Assembly: GCA_036365455.1 (NCBI GenBank)
Contig: JAWQUS010000030.1
Span: 806,001-870,000 of the forward strand
Source: Macrosoma leucophasiata
Taxonomy: Eukaryota; Arthropoda; Insecta; Lepidoptera; Hedylidae
Direction of reading: 5' to 3'
Length of the DNA: 64,000 bases
Both the position numbers and the translations under genes were made by a program. This document shows, piece by piece, positions 43,050 to 53,729 of this stretch (its first letter is position 1; each line of letters opens with the position of its first letter). The notes under the pieces were generated by a model that was not told where the DNA came from, did not search any database, and saw only the letters and a list, made by a program, of their open reading frames with translations.

Positions 43050-43354
43050 ACACAAGTTTTAGAAAATCGTGATGTAAATAGATAATTTGCATGTTCTTTA
43101 TCTTTTCTATCGGGGTATTTAAAACTTGCCTAAATTTAATATCTTTATTTAAAATTGAATGACATTAAATTTATTGTTCTACAACGAATATCATACCACA
43201 CCTAAAATACTCAGCTATTTCCTATTTGGCAATTTTCAGTTTTATTGCAAGTGTTCGACACAGCCGCAAGTGGACTTTACAAGTTTTCGACGAAGCTCAT
43301 TTTACTACCCGTAACGTACGTGCATTTATGTGCAAAATATTTTTACTAATTTAT

Positions 43355-43480
43355 TTATTTATTTAACTTCAATGCACACGAATAATAGGCACATAAGGCG
43401 GACTTAATGCAACCAGGGCATTATCAAACCAGTCAACCTTCGGGTTGTAATGAAAAAGGAAGAATAGGTGCTGAGAGGTT
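43355..43480 (-). mobile_element. LINE-tail M fragment
   Basis: GGCGGACTTAATGC, then CATTATCAAACCAGTCAACC parallels 55540-55590 (GGCGGATTTAATGC, then CCAGTCAACCATTGG). This is a 3' UTR type seen on lepidopteran LINEs. An RTE-E tail scrap (GACCTTTGTCCAGCAGTGGA) follows at 43660. Confidence 0.5.
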
Positions 43481-44006
43481 ACAATATATCCATACAACAT
43501 ATATATACTTATAACAGAACTTTCAACATAAACATACTTTCACGGCCTTAGTAGATCCCTGAGGTAGTAGTCAATATACAGTTGGTACAGGACGAATCCA
43601 CATGCAAAACGTGAGGATTATGGCCTAATCCCTCATTTGGTACACTAGGGTATTTTTGGGCCAGACCTTTGTCCAGCAGTGGACATCTATACAACAGTGA
43701 ATCTAGTCTCAAATACCCCTGCCTACCCTTTTGGGAAATAGGGACGTAAAGTTGTTATGATAAATTGTTTTTAGTAAAACATGATGCTTAATTTCCGTGG
43801 CCGCCAGTGTACGTTGGGTTTGAGTTTTACGGGGTATAAAATATTTTAATAGACTATTTTATTTGCTAACGTATGATGTAGTAAACTTTTATATGTATAT
43901 TTGTTGTATGTTTTCTCGAAAACAACATTATATTTTTTTGTTTGAATTAGTTTTTATGTATCATCAAAACATAAACAAAGCAAATTTATTGATAATGTAA
44001 CAAGCT

Positions 44007-44670
44007 ACCCCGGGTACTATACGATGGCACCCATATTCCATTTACTGATACGGTTAAAAATTTGGGTATAACCTTTGACCAACATCTTTCGTGGTCTTCA
44101 CAGTTACGTGACGTAAGCAGAAAGGTGTTTGCCGCTGTAGGTTCCTTGCGAAGGCTGCGTAACTTTCTGCCAGTACCTACTAAAATTGCGCTTGCTCATT
44201 CCTTACTCTTTCCGATTCTAGATTATGCTGACGTCTGTTATCTCAATTTGACCCAAAGCCAACTTAATAAACTTGAGCGCTTACAAAATGTATTTATTAG
44301 ATTCATATTTGGTCTTCGCAAATATGATCACATTTCCGAATATCGCAATAGGCTCAAGTGGCTTCCTATTCAAGATCGCCGGAATGTGCGTATCCTTTAT
44401 CTTTTATACTCCGTGCTATTTAATCCTGACAGCCCCAAATATTTAAAAGATTGTTTTGTTTATTCCCATCTTTCCCATTCTCGGTCCCTTAGATCCTCCG
44501 TAGATTTACGATTGAACATTCCCTTACATTCGAGTGATTTCTTTTCCAAATCTTTTTCTGTTGAAGCTGTACGTCTATGGAACTCCTTGCCATCCACTAT
44601 CAGGCAAGTTCAAAATATTCAATCGTTTAAACACAAAGTCAAGGCCCATTTCCTTTCCTCTCTTCTCTGA
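44007..44670 (+). pseudogene. LINE reverse transcriptase C-terminal domain
   Basis: An uninterrupted frame entering from about 44007 (LPRVLYDGTHIPFTDTVKNL) and continuing through GITFDQHLSWSSQLRDVSRK, LLFPILDYADVCYLNL, LNKLERLQNVFIRFIFGLRK and RLKWLPIQDRRNVRILYLLY to AVRLWNSLPSTIRQ and a stop at 44668-44670. This is the thumb/C-terminal region that follows the YADD motif in many insect LINE ORF2 proteins. The fingers, palm and endonuclease are absent through 5' truncation. The frame has no stop or shift, so the copy is probably young. The methionine at 44062 is internal, not a true start. Whether the parent is CR1, Jockey or a related clade cannot be settled here. Confidence 0.8.
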
Positions 44671-44960
44671 TTCCCTTGTGTTTTGCTTTCCATCCTTCCC
44701 TGTTGTTATTTCAATTGTTTTTGTTGTCTTTTTTCTTTTATTAGTACCTCTCTGCAGTGATCATTGATACCTACTAACCTAGTTTCGCGCACCCTACTGT
44801 ATTAGTTTTTAAGCTTCTCCTTTATTTGTTAGGTTGCCTGGAAGAGATCGCTCTTCTAGCGATAAGGCCGCCTTTTGTATCACGTGTTCCTGTTTTTTCT
44901 CATGTAATTGTTTCTTTTTTGGTGTGCAATAAAGTGTATTATTATTATTATTATTATTAT
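44007..44960 (+). mobile_element. 5'-truncated LINE with (ATT)n tail
   Basis: The final about 220 codons of a reverse transcriptase ORF, about 265 bp of 3' UTR, CAATAAAGTG and a run of ATT units (44939-44961). The tail and RT C-terminus fit a CR1/Jockey-group non-LTR element. No clean target duplication found. Confidence 0.8.
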
Positions 44961-44984
44961 AAGTAAGTCCTGTCCTAGGTGATT

Positions 44985-45080
44985 TTTTTTTTCCATTTTT
45001 TCTTTAATTTCTAATGAAAATGTAGTTTTAAAAGTGTGTTCAAGCCCCGCCTGAATCCTTTTTTTTCTTTCCATTTTCTG
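44985..45080 (-). mobile_element. SINE-T-like fragment
   Basis: CCATTTTTTCTTTAATTTCT and GTTCAAGCCCCGCCTGAA (B-box and 3' stem words) next to TTTCTTTCCATTTTCTG. Two inverted tail pieces surround a scrap of the tRNA-like part. Confidence 0.45.
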
Positions 45081-45977
45081 TACAAAACATAAAAATTTTA
45101 ATCGAGTACCTTACTGACGTTTGGTTCGTTACTTGTTAAGCTCAGACGCAAATTTTTATACTTTTCTTTAACAGTCAGACTATATTCTTGTTATTGTTCA
45201 TTCAGTGTGGAATTTTCCTTATTATAAGGCAAAAAACACAATTTTACTCTTATTTCTTGACAGTCAATTTTTATCTTTAAAAGAGTAACAGCAACGTCAT
45301 GTACTAACAAGAAATTCCCTTGATTGCCCTGCCATAACTTTTATCGCCGCGGCGTAAACTCCCGCGTAAAATACAGTACACAGATGCGGTGCGTAATCAT
45401 TACCCCGACTTGTAACTCATCTCATTGTTATCAGCTGTTGTAGTACAGGCATGTATAGCAGATAAATTTTATCAAAAAAAAATATTTTAAGATTGTTTTT
45501 TCAAATATAAACGAAACTGTTATAAGATCAATCATTTGTTTGTGTGTTTTTTTATAAAATAAATGTTATTGCTTTTCTTTGTGATTAAATTCAGTAAGAA
45601 AAGGGAAATGTCTGCTGTTATAATAGTGATTAAAGATTTTGGTTCTTATCAAAAAACCTGTTTTTCTCAATTGGAAATAATTAACTCTGTACATATACCG
45701 ATGATTTTAGGATCAGACTCAAAAATATTTTTTACTAAGGTTGACGAAAACATTTTTGAAACCGTAAAATGAAAAAATAGATAAAACAACTAATATTTTG
45801 TATATTAAAAAAATAATAAAATTATTACAAATAAAACTATATATATACCCAATACAGAAATTTAGCTTACGTATAAATTGATCTACTCTACAGTACTAAG
45901 CCGGTGGCTTAGTACTTTGACAATAAATTACTGTTAAGTCAATAATCAAATGGTTTGGATCCCGTTTCAAAGAATTA
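45081..45977. other. No recognised gene
   Basis: A/T-rich. A 69-codon plus frame (45563-45772) has no recognised domain. No repeats noted. Confidence 0.35.
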
Positions 45978-46125
45978 GCCTGGGTTGCACCACGACATTA
46001 CTTTGTGAAAGTTATTGTAACATTTCACGTCCTTCTCTAACTTAAAGAAATCAGTTAAAGTTAGAGAAGGAAGTGAAATGTTACAATAACTTTAACTTTA
46101 AGAAATATCGTGGTGCAACCCAGGC
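45978..46125. mobile_element. Fold-back MITE
   Basis: Nearly the whole 148 bp is one inverted repeat: GCCTGGGTTGCACCACGA ... CACAACCC-type complement at 46108-46125. Inner words CTTCTCTAACTT and AAGTTAGAGAAGGA surround a short loop near 46048. One terminal arm has a few extra bases. Confidence 0.8.
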
Positions 46126-46454
46126 CAAGTGTAGAATATATTTAAAAGAAACAAAAACATATAAATTAGCCAAAAAGTCGCATATTATCTAACTCTCCAA
46201 CGTGTACTACAGCACGCACGCCAGCGTGCAGGTTGGCGCATATAATATACTATATGACACGAAATTCGTCTTCCAGTGTTTCCCCATCACGTGTTACAAT
46301 ATTTTGCAAATATTGTATGTGGTGTGTTGCGAGGAATATGTTATAGTGGGGGAACAACTCCGCTGATAGCAAGCTATTTGTGCATGTAAACATTGACTCT
46401 TTGATGGAAATGTACTGTTTAATTGTTTTGTATCTAGAATATTCCAAGAAACAG

Positions 46455-46595
46455 ATCGCCTCTTTACAAGAATAATGTGACATTTCATCTAAATCGTTCT
46501 TTATGAAATGCAACATTATTCTTACAAGAATAACGTTACATTTCATCTAAATCGTTCTATATGAAATGTCACATTATTCTTGTAAAGAAGCGAGA
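46455..46595. repeat. Double hairpin within a longer palindrome
   Basis: The 26-bp word TTTACAAGAATAATGTGACA... (46463-46488) has an exact complement at 46561-46586. Between them, a second inverted pair makes two tandem hairpins of about 63 nt, each with loop CTAAATCGTTCT. No coding role evident. Confidence 0.85.
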
Positions 46596-46672
46596 TGCTA
46601 GAATTTTGCAACTAGAATAAAGGTCCGGTTAATGATTATAGTTAAATAGTAAACCAATGAAGTATATTCGAT

Positions 46673-46712
46673 TAATGCGAGATTAATCCGTAAAAATAGT
46701 TTTATTTCAATA
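46673..46712 (+). mobile_element. Solo PLE2 terminal scrap
   Basis: GCGAGATTAATCCGTAAAAA and TAGTTTTATTTCAATA match the PLE2 right end at 26240-26280. Confidence 0.6.
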
Positions 46713-46739
46713 TTGATATTAATATTTTATTTAAATATT

Positions 46740-47065
46740 GTTTTTTATGTGACGAGGGTGGCAAACAAAGATGCAGTTCACATTGATGTTAAGTGATGAC
46801 TGCAGCCTTCTATAGGCTTTTACACAAAGACCAATGGTCAAATACAGATGCCTTACCTCCCTTGAGACCCTCAAAGGTCAAAAACCTTTGGTCTCTGTGT
46901 AAGTGTCCATAAGCTGCAGTCTTCACCCAGGGCAGGCAACCAATTTGCGTTTTGACATATTTAAAGTATATTTCTATAGGCTGCAGTAGTGGTAGTGTTT
47001 AATGAAAGTGGCAAACAAGCATGCAGTTCACATTGACGTTAAGTGATAACTGCCACTTCCAAAAC
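46740..47065. mobile_element. Scrambled SINE-B fragments with inverted junction
   Basis: A minus tail half (46740-46870) meets a plus fragment (46873-46930) head-on at AAAGGTCAAAAACCTTTGGT. Further tail pieces in both orientations follow (46965-47065). Confidence 0.65.
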
Positions 47066-47069
47066 ATAA

Positions 47070-47625
47070 AAAAAACTATAAGCGTCAAATTCTATCTGTA
47101 TTCACGCGCATCTCTTGGAAAACACTCCATTACAAGAGCCGAACTTTGTGTCAATACAGACCATAAACGGGGATGCAGTCCAAGTGACTCTATTCCCACT
47201 TTGTAAGACAATATCACATAACGACTAGGTAAGTCTACCGGTAAGAACCATAAAACGAACATAAAACTGTGGAATTGGATTATAACGTATTCTACGATCG
47301 CTCTCGAAAGTTCTGAACGTGATGATATAGATTTTGCATGTATATCACCGTATTTGAGATAGTCTGGGTAGTGTTGAGACGATGTTCATGGAATAAAATT
47401 AGAAAAATGTTAACTTGCGAGGAAATTTCAATGAATATCCGATATTCAGTAGCGTTAAATGTTATTCATAGTAATTTTTTAGCTGATACAAAATGTTCCA
47501 TTAATAATGTCATGTGTTTGACTTTATTGTACAACGCAACGTTTTACGTTAATACGCAAGAAACGTTTTATTGATGGTAGAATTCCAGTCTTGTGTAGAA
47601 GGCGTAACGAAAGCCGCATTATAAT
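47070..47625. other. No recognised feature
   Basis: A plus frame of 78 codons (47338-47574) has no domain I know. No repeats recognised. Confidence 0.35.
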
Positions 47626-47632
47626 ATAAAAA

Positions 47633-48300
47633 TGGCAACCCATTATACGTCCCACTACTGGGCACGAGTCTCTCCCCTTTTTGGGGGGAGGCCTGGAGCT
47701 TACCCCACCACGCTGCTCCAATGCGGATTAGTGGAGATACGGGTTAGTGGCCAACCCACTGTTGGATGTTCTCGAACCGCCCATAAGGCCTCCGACAAGG
47801 TTTAATGACTGCTATCTATCGATAGCAACCGGGACCGACGGCTTAATGTGCCCTCCGAAGCACGGAAACGCGCATTTTAATTTGCCACTAGCTGTCACCC
47901 ATCATTTTTTTTTTTATTGTAATGGAATTGGCAAACAAGCGTACAGTTCACGTTGGTGTTAAGTGTTAACTGCAGCCTATAAACACCCACACAAAGACCA
48001 AGGTCAAAATGCAGATGCGTTACCACTCCTGAGGCCTAAGATGTTAAGCCTCTGTGCCGGAAATTACAGGGCCGTACATTACCACCTGACCGGAACACGA
48101 TAGTGCTGAACACTACCATTTAGCGGCAAGTATATTAGATAATGCGGTGGTGCCTACGCCCGCGAGCTCCGTCACTGGAGCTCTACCACCAGTAAAAAAA
48201 TCGCATACACATACACATCATACACTCGACCGCGCTCGTAATGCTTAACCGAATAGATCGCTTACGATCTACACCAGCCGCGGGGCCATGCGCGCTTCGC
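47633..48300 (-). mobile_element. SINE-D copy 2 split by SINE-B
   Basis: RTE-like tail and body (47633-47903) and 5S-like A-box end (48210-48300, TAATGCTTAACCGAATAGAT) are separated by a SINE-B. Flanks show an imperfect duplication (AAAGCC...GCATTAT on both sides). Confidence 0.8.
47904..48193 (-). mobile_element. SINE-B copy nested in SINE-D
   Basis: Near-consensus full copy inserted at the 5S C-box-adjacent GTCACCCATCA. CATCAT occurs at both edges, with about 20 extra bases on the head side. Confidence 0.9.
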
Positions 48301-48365
48301 AAAGCCAAGCATTATTTAATTTTAATTCTCTACCGCGAAACGGTAGTATTCAGCACATTATTTTT

Positions 48366-48495
48366 TTTTATGTCATTCGGATGACAGATAAGCAAACATT
48401 TTCAACACCATGGGAGTTGCCAACACGCTATCAGTCCTGAAGAACTCTTTTGACGCCATTTTTGGATAACCCCATATTGCAGAACCGAGGGAACA
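48366..48495 (-). mobile_element. LINE-J 3' end fragment
   Basis: The minus strand carries the end of the RT frame (complement of GACGCCATTTTTGGATAACC) and a diverged 3' UTR ending in an A-rich run at 48366. Confidence 0.65.
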
Positions 48496-48764
48496 TTATT
48501 TTATATTGTGATGTTCCGGTTAAATGATAATTAAATGTCTTTTGATTACAATCCCAAATGCATAACAATTCACGCCTGAAACCTACACCTCAAGTTAAGG
48601 GTCATAGGTCACTTCAGCCACCCGGCACCCGACGAGCACCGCCTCGTTTCACGGTGTCCACTCTTTTTGAACGGGTGGTCCACGGGTGAACGACGCAATG
48701 TTACTTGTGAACCGAACCACTCGCAAACAGCGCGCGGTCTACTTGGGAACAGCGCGTTAGCAAT

Positions 48765-49310
48765 GTGAAGTATTATTCTTATGAAAATTAAAGAAACAGA
48801 AAGCTGCCGACCCCATTTTCAAGACCTCAAAATACTGACTTTACCTTCTATATATATTTTCGAAATTTGTAAATTTGTTCAAAAAAATCCAACCATTTTT
48901 AAACACCGACAAGAATTTAAAAGCAATTATTCAATACGTAATAAAAACAGACTAATGTTACCAAATTCCAGGCTCACTTTACATACATCCAGTCCCTATG
49001 TTATGGCCATTAAAACATTTAATAAATTACCGGAATCGTTAAAATGCGAAATTAAAAATAAAATATTTCTTAAGAATCTAAAAAACATGCTTGTTAAAAA
49101 ATGTTATTATAATATAAAAGAATATTTTGACGATAAATTGTAAAATATTTGCTATATCTTTGAACAACCTCTCCTCTCCTATTATAACTATTATATAACT
49201 TTGCTGTGCCCAAATGGGTCTGTAATGAGATACTTATATTATTATTGTCCAACGCACTACCATTGCAGAATGCAAATAAATTATTGAATTGAATTGAATT
49301 GAATTGAAGT
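48765..49310 (+). mobile_element. 5'-truncated LINE with (GAATT)n tail
   Basis: A C-terminal RT frame, a 3' UTR with GTGCCCAAATGGGTCTGTAA and a tail of GAATT units (49280-49306). It is inserted in GC-richer sequence that continues on both sides. Confidence 0.75.
48781..49143 (+). pseudogene. LINE reverse transcriptase C-terminal fragment
   Basis: A 120-residue frame with CRPHFQDLKILTLPSIYIFE, YSIRNKNRLMLPNSRLTLHT, SSPYVMAIKTFNKLPESLKC and IFLKNLKNMLVKKCYYNIKE. These blocks are the usual C-terminal pattern of insect LINE ORF2 proteins. It is a different family from the LINE at 44007. The true RT core is missing through 5' truncation, and the initial methionine is probably an internal codon. 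The frame has no stops, so the copy is not very old. Confidence 0.7.
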
Positions 49311-49589
49311 CAACGCAAGACAAGCTAGTGGTCACCGAGTGGTCCGGTCCACTCGCTGTCCGCGCGTAGACCGCGCGCCGCCCGCACGTTGACGGCTTGC
49401 GGTCGAGACGATCCGTTGTCGAGCAGAGCGGAGTTGAAGTGTTAAACGCAGACTGCTCAAGCCGGTCGGGCGCCGAGTGGCTCTAGTGAGTCATGAGCCT
49501 ATTAGGCAACGAAAAGAATACCCTTGGCATTTGAAGTTACTAATTCTATGTTCGATTATGCTGTTCTATCAGCAAGATGTCAATTTATT

Positions 49590-49880
49590 TCAATCGCCTC
49601 TCGTACTGCGTTCTGTCGCGAGAATTTTACACAACAACATAAATATAATTTCAATCGTGAAGATTTAAATTGTCTCCGACATGGACTCCAATCATAAGCA
49701 CCTTACGGTCGTGCGATCTTACATCGGACACCGTGAGTGTTGTGTGCCGGCCTCACTAAAAATCGCGCTTAACCTGGAGGTAGAAGAACACCGAGCCACC
49801 CGCAAATTGACATCTTGCTGATACAACAGTCTACCCGCGACCACGGCTCGTGCAACCGAGCCGAAACATCGGTATAAAGG
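49590..49880 (+). mobile_element. PLE4: degraded Penelope-like 3' part
   Basis: One frame gives RTAFCRENFTQQHKYNFNRE, where KYNFNRED parallels NFNRED of PLE1 and PLE2. Downstream (49838-49872) comes GACCACGG, a GGCTCG/CGAGCC hairpin and CCGAAACATCGG, the motif shared by all PLE pieces here. Confidence 0.55.
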
Positions 49881-50391
49881 TAAAAAAGTATATATTTTTT
49901 ATCAAAAATAGTATCGCGTAACGACCCGGTTTTAAAAATGTGTGTGATAAATGCTCATGTATGTTCTTCATTCTTGTTCCTTTAAACAGCTTTGATCGAT
50001 TTTACACGAGCAAAGCCGCTGGCTTCATTTAGTGCCAAATAAATATACAGAATCAACACAGAACGCGGTGTCAACAACCGCGGGCGAAACTAATGCATTG
50101 TGGCACTCCGTACACTAGCTCAAGAGGGAGTGAAGATGACGCTTGTAATATATACGCTATCAAATGGTGAGACATGTGGACTGTTTCAACTGTTGTTCAG
50201 ATTGAGAGCCTTCATACTAGCGCTGGACAAAAGCTAGTGAGAAGGTGCTTTTATCTTGAGATCTTCAGCTATTTCATTGATGCCGCAATTGTCGTTCGTT
50301 ATTAGGTTTTTTTGTAATGAATTCATAGGAAACTTTACAAAATGCAAAGTGGACAAATGCAAAGAAACGTACACAAGATTTGCAATTTTAA

Positions 50392-50634
50392 CTGTTCGCT
50401 ATTTTGCTGGTTTGCTATTTTGACAGTTTGTTATTCTGATGGTTTCCTATTTTTACGGTTTCCTATTTTAAAGATTTGCTATTTTGACGGTTCATTATTT
50501 TGACAGTTTTCTATTTTGACGGTTCGCTATTTTGACGGGTCGTTATCTTGACGGTCTTCTATTTTGACGGTTCGTTATTTTGACGGGTCGTTATTTTGCC
50601 GGTTCGCTATTTTGAGGGTTGACTGTTTTGACGA
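50392..50634. repeat. 17-bp minisatellite
   Basis: About 14 imperfect units of TATTTTGACGGTTCGC. Units vary at a few positions (TTCGC, TCGTT, TTTCC, TTTGC). Spacing is uniform and there are no unique spacers. Confidence 0.92.
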
Positions 50635-50639
50635 ATTGC

Positions 50640-51114
50640 GATTGTCATGCAATTGACCTATTGCGAATTTGACCATACGCGACGGAACGGAGTCGAAACT
50701 CTCGTTTTTAAAAGGCGGAAAAATGATGCACCCTCATTCATAGAACGCAAATCCACGATGCGTTAAAGAATTTGCGTCGCGCCAAAGCAAACACTTTTAT
50801 CATGTTGTGTCAACCCCATGTTTGCAGGGGTACCTTCCGGATATTTACTATTTATTAAAGGTCAAAGGGGGTATGTTTTGATATTTTAAAATTGTCTAGG
50901 AACTTCCTTTGAAAAGGTCATGTTTATGGATTGCAATTTGCATGTTTAGTGAAGCAAGATTACATTAAAGAAACTTAAACAGGGTAGCATAAAATAACAT
51001 CGATACAATATCACGAAAAGTTTTTATACTTGAAACGTTTTTTAAAGATATTACATATCGAATGAAGTACAGTGCCCACCAACAAATATCGCTTAGGATA
51101 GAGATGATCGGCTA
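50640..51114. other. No recognised feature
   Basis: No repeat family or coding frame recognised between the minisatellite and an A/T-rich LINE-like tail. Confidence 0.35.
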
Positions 51115-51545
51115 TTTTTTTTTTCAATTCATTTCAATTTATTTATTGCCAACACGTACATATACATTACATTAAAGGTCTTATAAATATAACACTCACA
51201 TCAACTTCAGTAGTTAAGTAGGTACATGGGACCCTTCTATGGGGCATCGCAATATGGAGTACAGAGTGATTCGACTTGCAGTCATATTAATTTATCAATA
51301 TAGGTACTTATTATTATTTGAAGGTACTTATTTTTATTGTCATTTGAAGGTATTTAACACATTCTTGATTAATGGCATAATATGTCACAGCGTTAGATAG
51401 TGAAAAATTATATATTATTAGCTACATTTAAGAATGTCAAATAAAATGTCAATAATTTAATAATGCTAAGATTATAATAATAAGTCAAATTGATAAAATT
51501 AATGTCAAAATAAAATAAAATCCATTTCACTATTTATCGCGTAAG
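51115..51545 (-). mobile_element. Possible LINE 3' UTR (minus)
   Basis: Starts with a T-run and CAATTCATTTCAATTTATTT, which reads on the minus strand as a LINE-like AAATTGAAATGAATTG tail. The rest is very A/T-rich, non-coding. Confidence 0.35.
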
Positions 51546-51779
51546 AATTTATCGACTGTATAATAGCATTTCAATATTAAAAAGGACTTAAGTTTCTTAA
51601 GGAATTGCTTGTCATTGGTTACAGTTTTCAAATTATTTGGTTTTAGTTTCGGCTTCGTAGCGCATTACCTCTGCCTCACACTATGTGATGTTTGTTAGTC
51701 GTTAATACCGATTCACAGTCCCAAAATCAGACGTAATAAAATTGGTTTAACAATTAATTAAGGGCTGTGGGACTGTGAA

Positions 51780-51962
51780 CCTGTTAAATATTTACCATTG
51801 GAATGGTTGGACAGCCATTGTTCGGTTGACCGACTCCAATAGTGGAAGAATTCTTTTCCAGTAGAAGAAAATTCTTCGGCTCATGGGCGATGCAGTCATC
51901 ACTACTATTCCAAAGGGACAGTTAGTACAATAACGCAAGGTGCGGAGCAGCGTCCTGTGATA
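51780..51962. mobile_element. Fold-back RTE-E fragment
   Basis: The left part reads the minus sense (GGAATGGTTGGACAGCCATT then GTTCGGTTGACCGACT). The right part reads the plus sense (GGACAGTTAGTACAATAACG, GCAGCGTCCTGTGATAAAA). The inversion point lies near 51855 between TTCTTTTCC and AAGAAAATTC. Confidence 0.6.
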
Positions 51963-51977
51963 AAATTAATGCCATTA

Positions 51978-52286
51978 ACTGCCTCGGTAGCCTAGTGGTA
52001 GCAGGCCACTACTACTACGCTGAGGTCCTGGGTTCGATTCCCGGGTAGGGGGTTATCAGAGAAAATGGTGTAAAGTCCTTTATCTCTGGTTCTATTGGGA
52101 TATTTCCATTTTCTGGAAATTTCCCAGTACCTCGAAGTTTGGTAATGTGCCCGGAGATGTCAACAGGCTCGCCACCTGTTAAATGGGCCAAAAACGTAAC
52201 CGGCGAATCGTGGGTGTTTGCATGTATGCTTGAATGAATGCATTTACCTCTGCCTACCACTTAGGGGATTACAGGCGTGAAGATAC
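51978..52286 (+). mobile_element. SINE-A reference copy
   Basis: Uninterrupted. The head TGCCTCGGTAGCCTAGTGGT (A-box) and CTGGGTTCGATTCCCGG (B-box) are tRNA-related. The body includes GGTTCTATTGGGATATTTCC and CCACCTGTTAAATGGGCC. The tail CCTCTGCCTACC ... GGCGTGAAGATACG matches the LINE-R 3' end. Confidence 0.88.
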
Positions 52287-52329
52287 GTTTTTTTTATCCA
52301 GCAGAGGCCATTTTCCGCCTGATATGACG

Positions 52330-52690
52330 AATAATATCAAGTCAGTAAAATATTTTCAAGCGAAATTATAAATGAATATTGAATATTTGAATCTTTAGAG
52401 AAATGTAACCGACGAACCCTCACGCAGCAAATGATGATGGATTTATGGGGAATTAAGTAATTACCCGTTGAAATTCCCCTTAATGTTTGGTGTCTCGGAT
52501 ATGTCTAATTTGATTAATGTAAATGTAACATCTAAGACTCGGCATTACGGTGATTGTAAAGTTTGTTTTTATTTGGGTATACAGGGCTTGTGATAATTGA
52601 AAAGATGAACTTTATTTTTTTATAACCTCCTTACGACTTCAGTTCCAAAAGCTAACGTACTAGACAGTCCCCTTGGTAGCAACTCAATTT
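52330..52690. other. No recognised feature
   Basis: A/T-rich. A short RTE-E tail scrap (ATCCAGCAGAGGCCATTTTC) lies just before it at 52297. Confidence 0.35.
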
Positions 52691-52705
52691 ACCACATTAC
52701 CACAT

Positions 52706-52862
52706 GTATGTATGTATCTTCACGCCAGGTCCCTAACGGGGTAGGCAGAGAGTGTAGAGCGCCAGACATCCCGGTTCTGACAAACCTCTCGTGCCTCGTC
52801 TACCTTCATCATTCTCTTCATACATGCACGCCGATTTCTAAGACTTTTGACCCCACCATCAT
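52706..52862 (-). mobile_element. Very short LINE-R 3' end with 13-bp TSD
   Basis: 157 bp of LINE-R, nearly identical to 965-1125, flanked by CACATTACCACAT at 52693-52705 and 52863-52875. A young 5'-truncated insertion. Confidence 0.92.
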
Positions 52863-52945
52863 CACATTACCACATAATTTATATAATTACCTATTAAGGG
52901 TAAATTTTAAAATGGATGGTATGTCCATCCTGTTCACGAAATGAC

Positions 52946-53300
52946 AGATGTCAATAGAAATAGAAAATATTTTTATTTCGAATAGATCTTTACAGATACT
53001 TTCAAAACGTCAAGAAATTATAAAATACCTAGAGTGAATAACCATTACATAAAGTAAAAGCAAAAACAAATATTAATAGTAAAGTAAAAATTTGAAATTA
53101 AACTACTTGGTTAAAACATAATAATCACAAACATTTTCAATGATGATAAATGAAGAAAAAGAAAAAAATATTCGTCAAGATCAAAGTTATTCACTTAGCA
53201 GAGTTCCAAGTGCAGTCACTACTGAGAAGAACTCCGCTACCCAACGAACTCAGTATGAGCTCTTTTAAACGAGAGCTTAAAATCTAGTACAGATTATCGT
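52946..53300. other. No recognised feature
   Basis: A/T-rich sequence between LINE-R and SINE-C, including an ATTTTTATTTCGAATAGATC start that may be a LINE-like tail. Nothing firm. Confidence 0.3.
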
Positions 53301-53488
53301 GAAAAATCAAATAATGTGAACGTCCATAGCATAGGTGCAAATAAACTGCGAATCGATATCGATCGACTTAATACACGTAATATGTCCAGGATCTAACAGA
53401 TGGCACTGTGATAAAATTTCGTTGTTGCCATTCAAATATATGTATATATATTTTTTTTTTAATTTCACGTTTTTTTTAATATAAAATA

Positions 53489-53690
53489 CGCTTACACTCA
53501 CAGCCACACAGTAAGTATAAACCTGTGTCGTGGGTGCCGTTGTACACATACAACTCATACACAAACACCAAAACCCGAAACAAATATCTGTAGGCCATAC
53601 AAATATTTGTCCCGGTGCGGGGATCGAACCCGCGACTCTTCGAATCAAACGGTCATCTCACACCGCTGGACTAACCGGGTCGTCTCAAAA
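53489..53690 (-). mobile_element. SINE-C copy
   Basis: The minus-strand head GACTAACCGGGTCGTC with the B-box complement GGGGATCGAACCCGCGA intact. The T-rich/A-rich end lies at 53450-53490. It is the best-preserved SINE-C here. Confidence 0.85.
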
Positions 53691-53729
53691 ATTTATGGAT
53701 ACATTTTTTGAATAAATGAAACGTTTTTA

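Noticed and set aside
42699..43092. Five long open frames (81-126 codons) on both strands
   Set aside because: All are translations of the (ACGCAC)n/(AC)n microsatellite (Cys-Val, His-Ala, Arg-Thr repeats). A 6-bp period keeps several frames open automatically.
46250..46546. 98-codon minus-strand frame
   Set aside because: It overlaps the double hairpin and has no domain or composition typical of a gene.
50392..50634. CRISPR-like array
   Set aside because: Units are contiguous with no unique spacers, in a eukaryotic context: a minisatellite.
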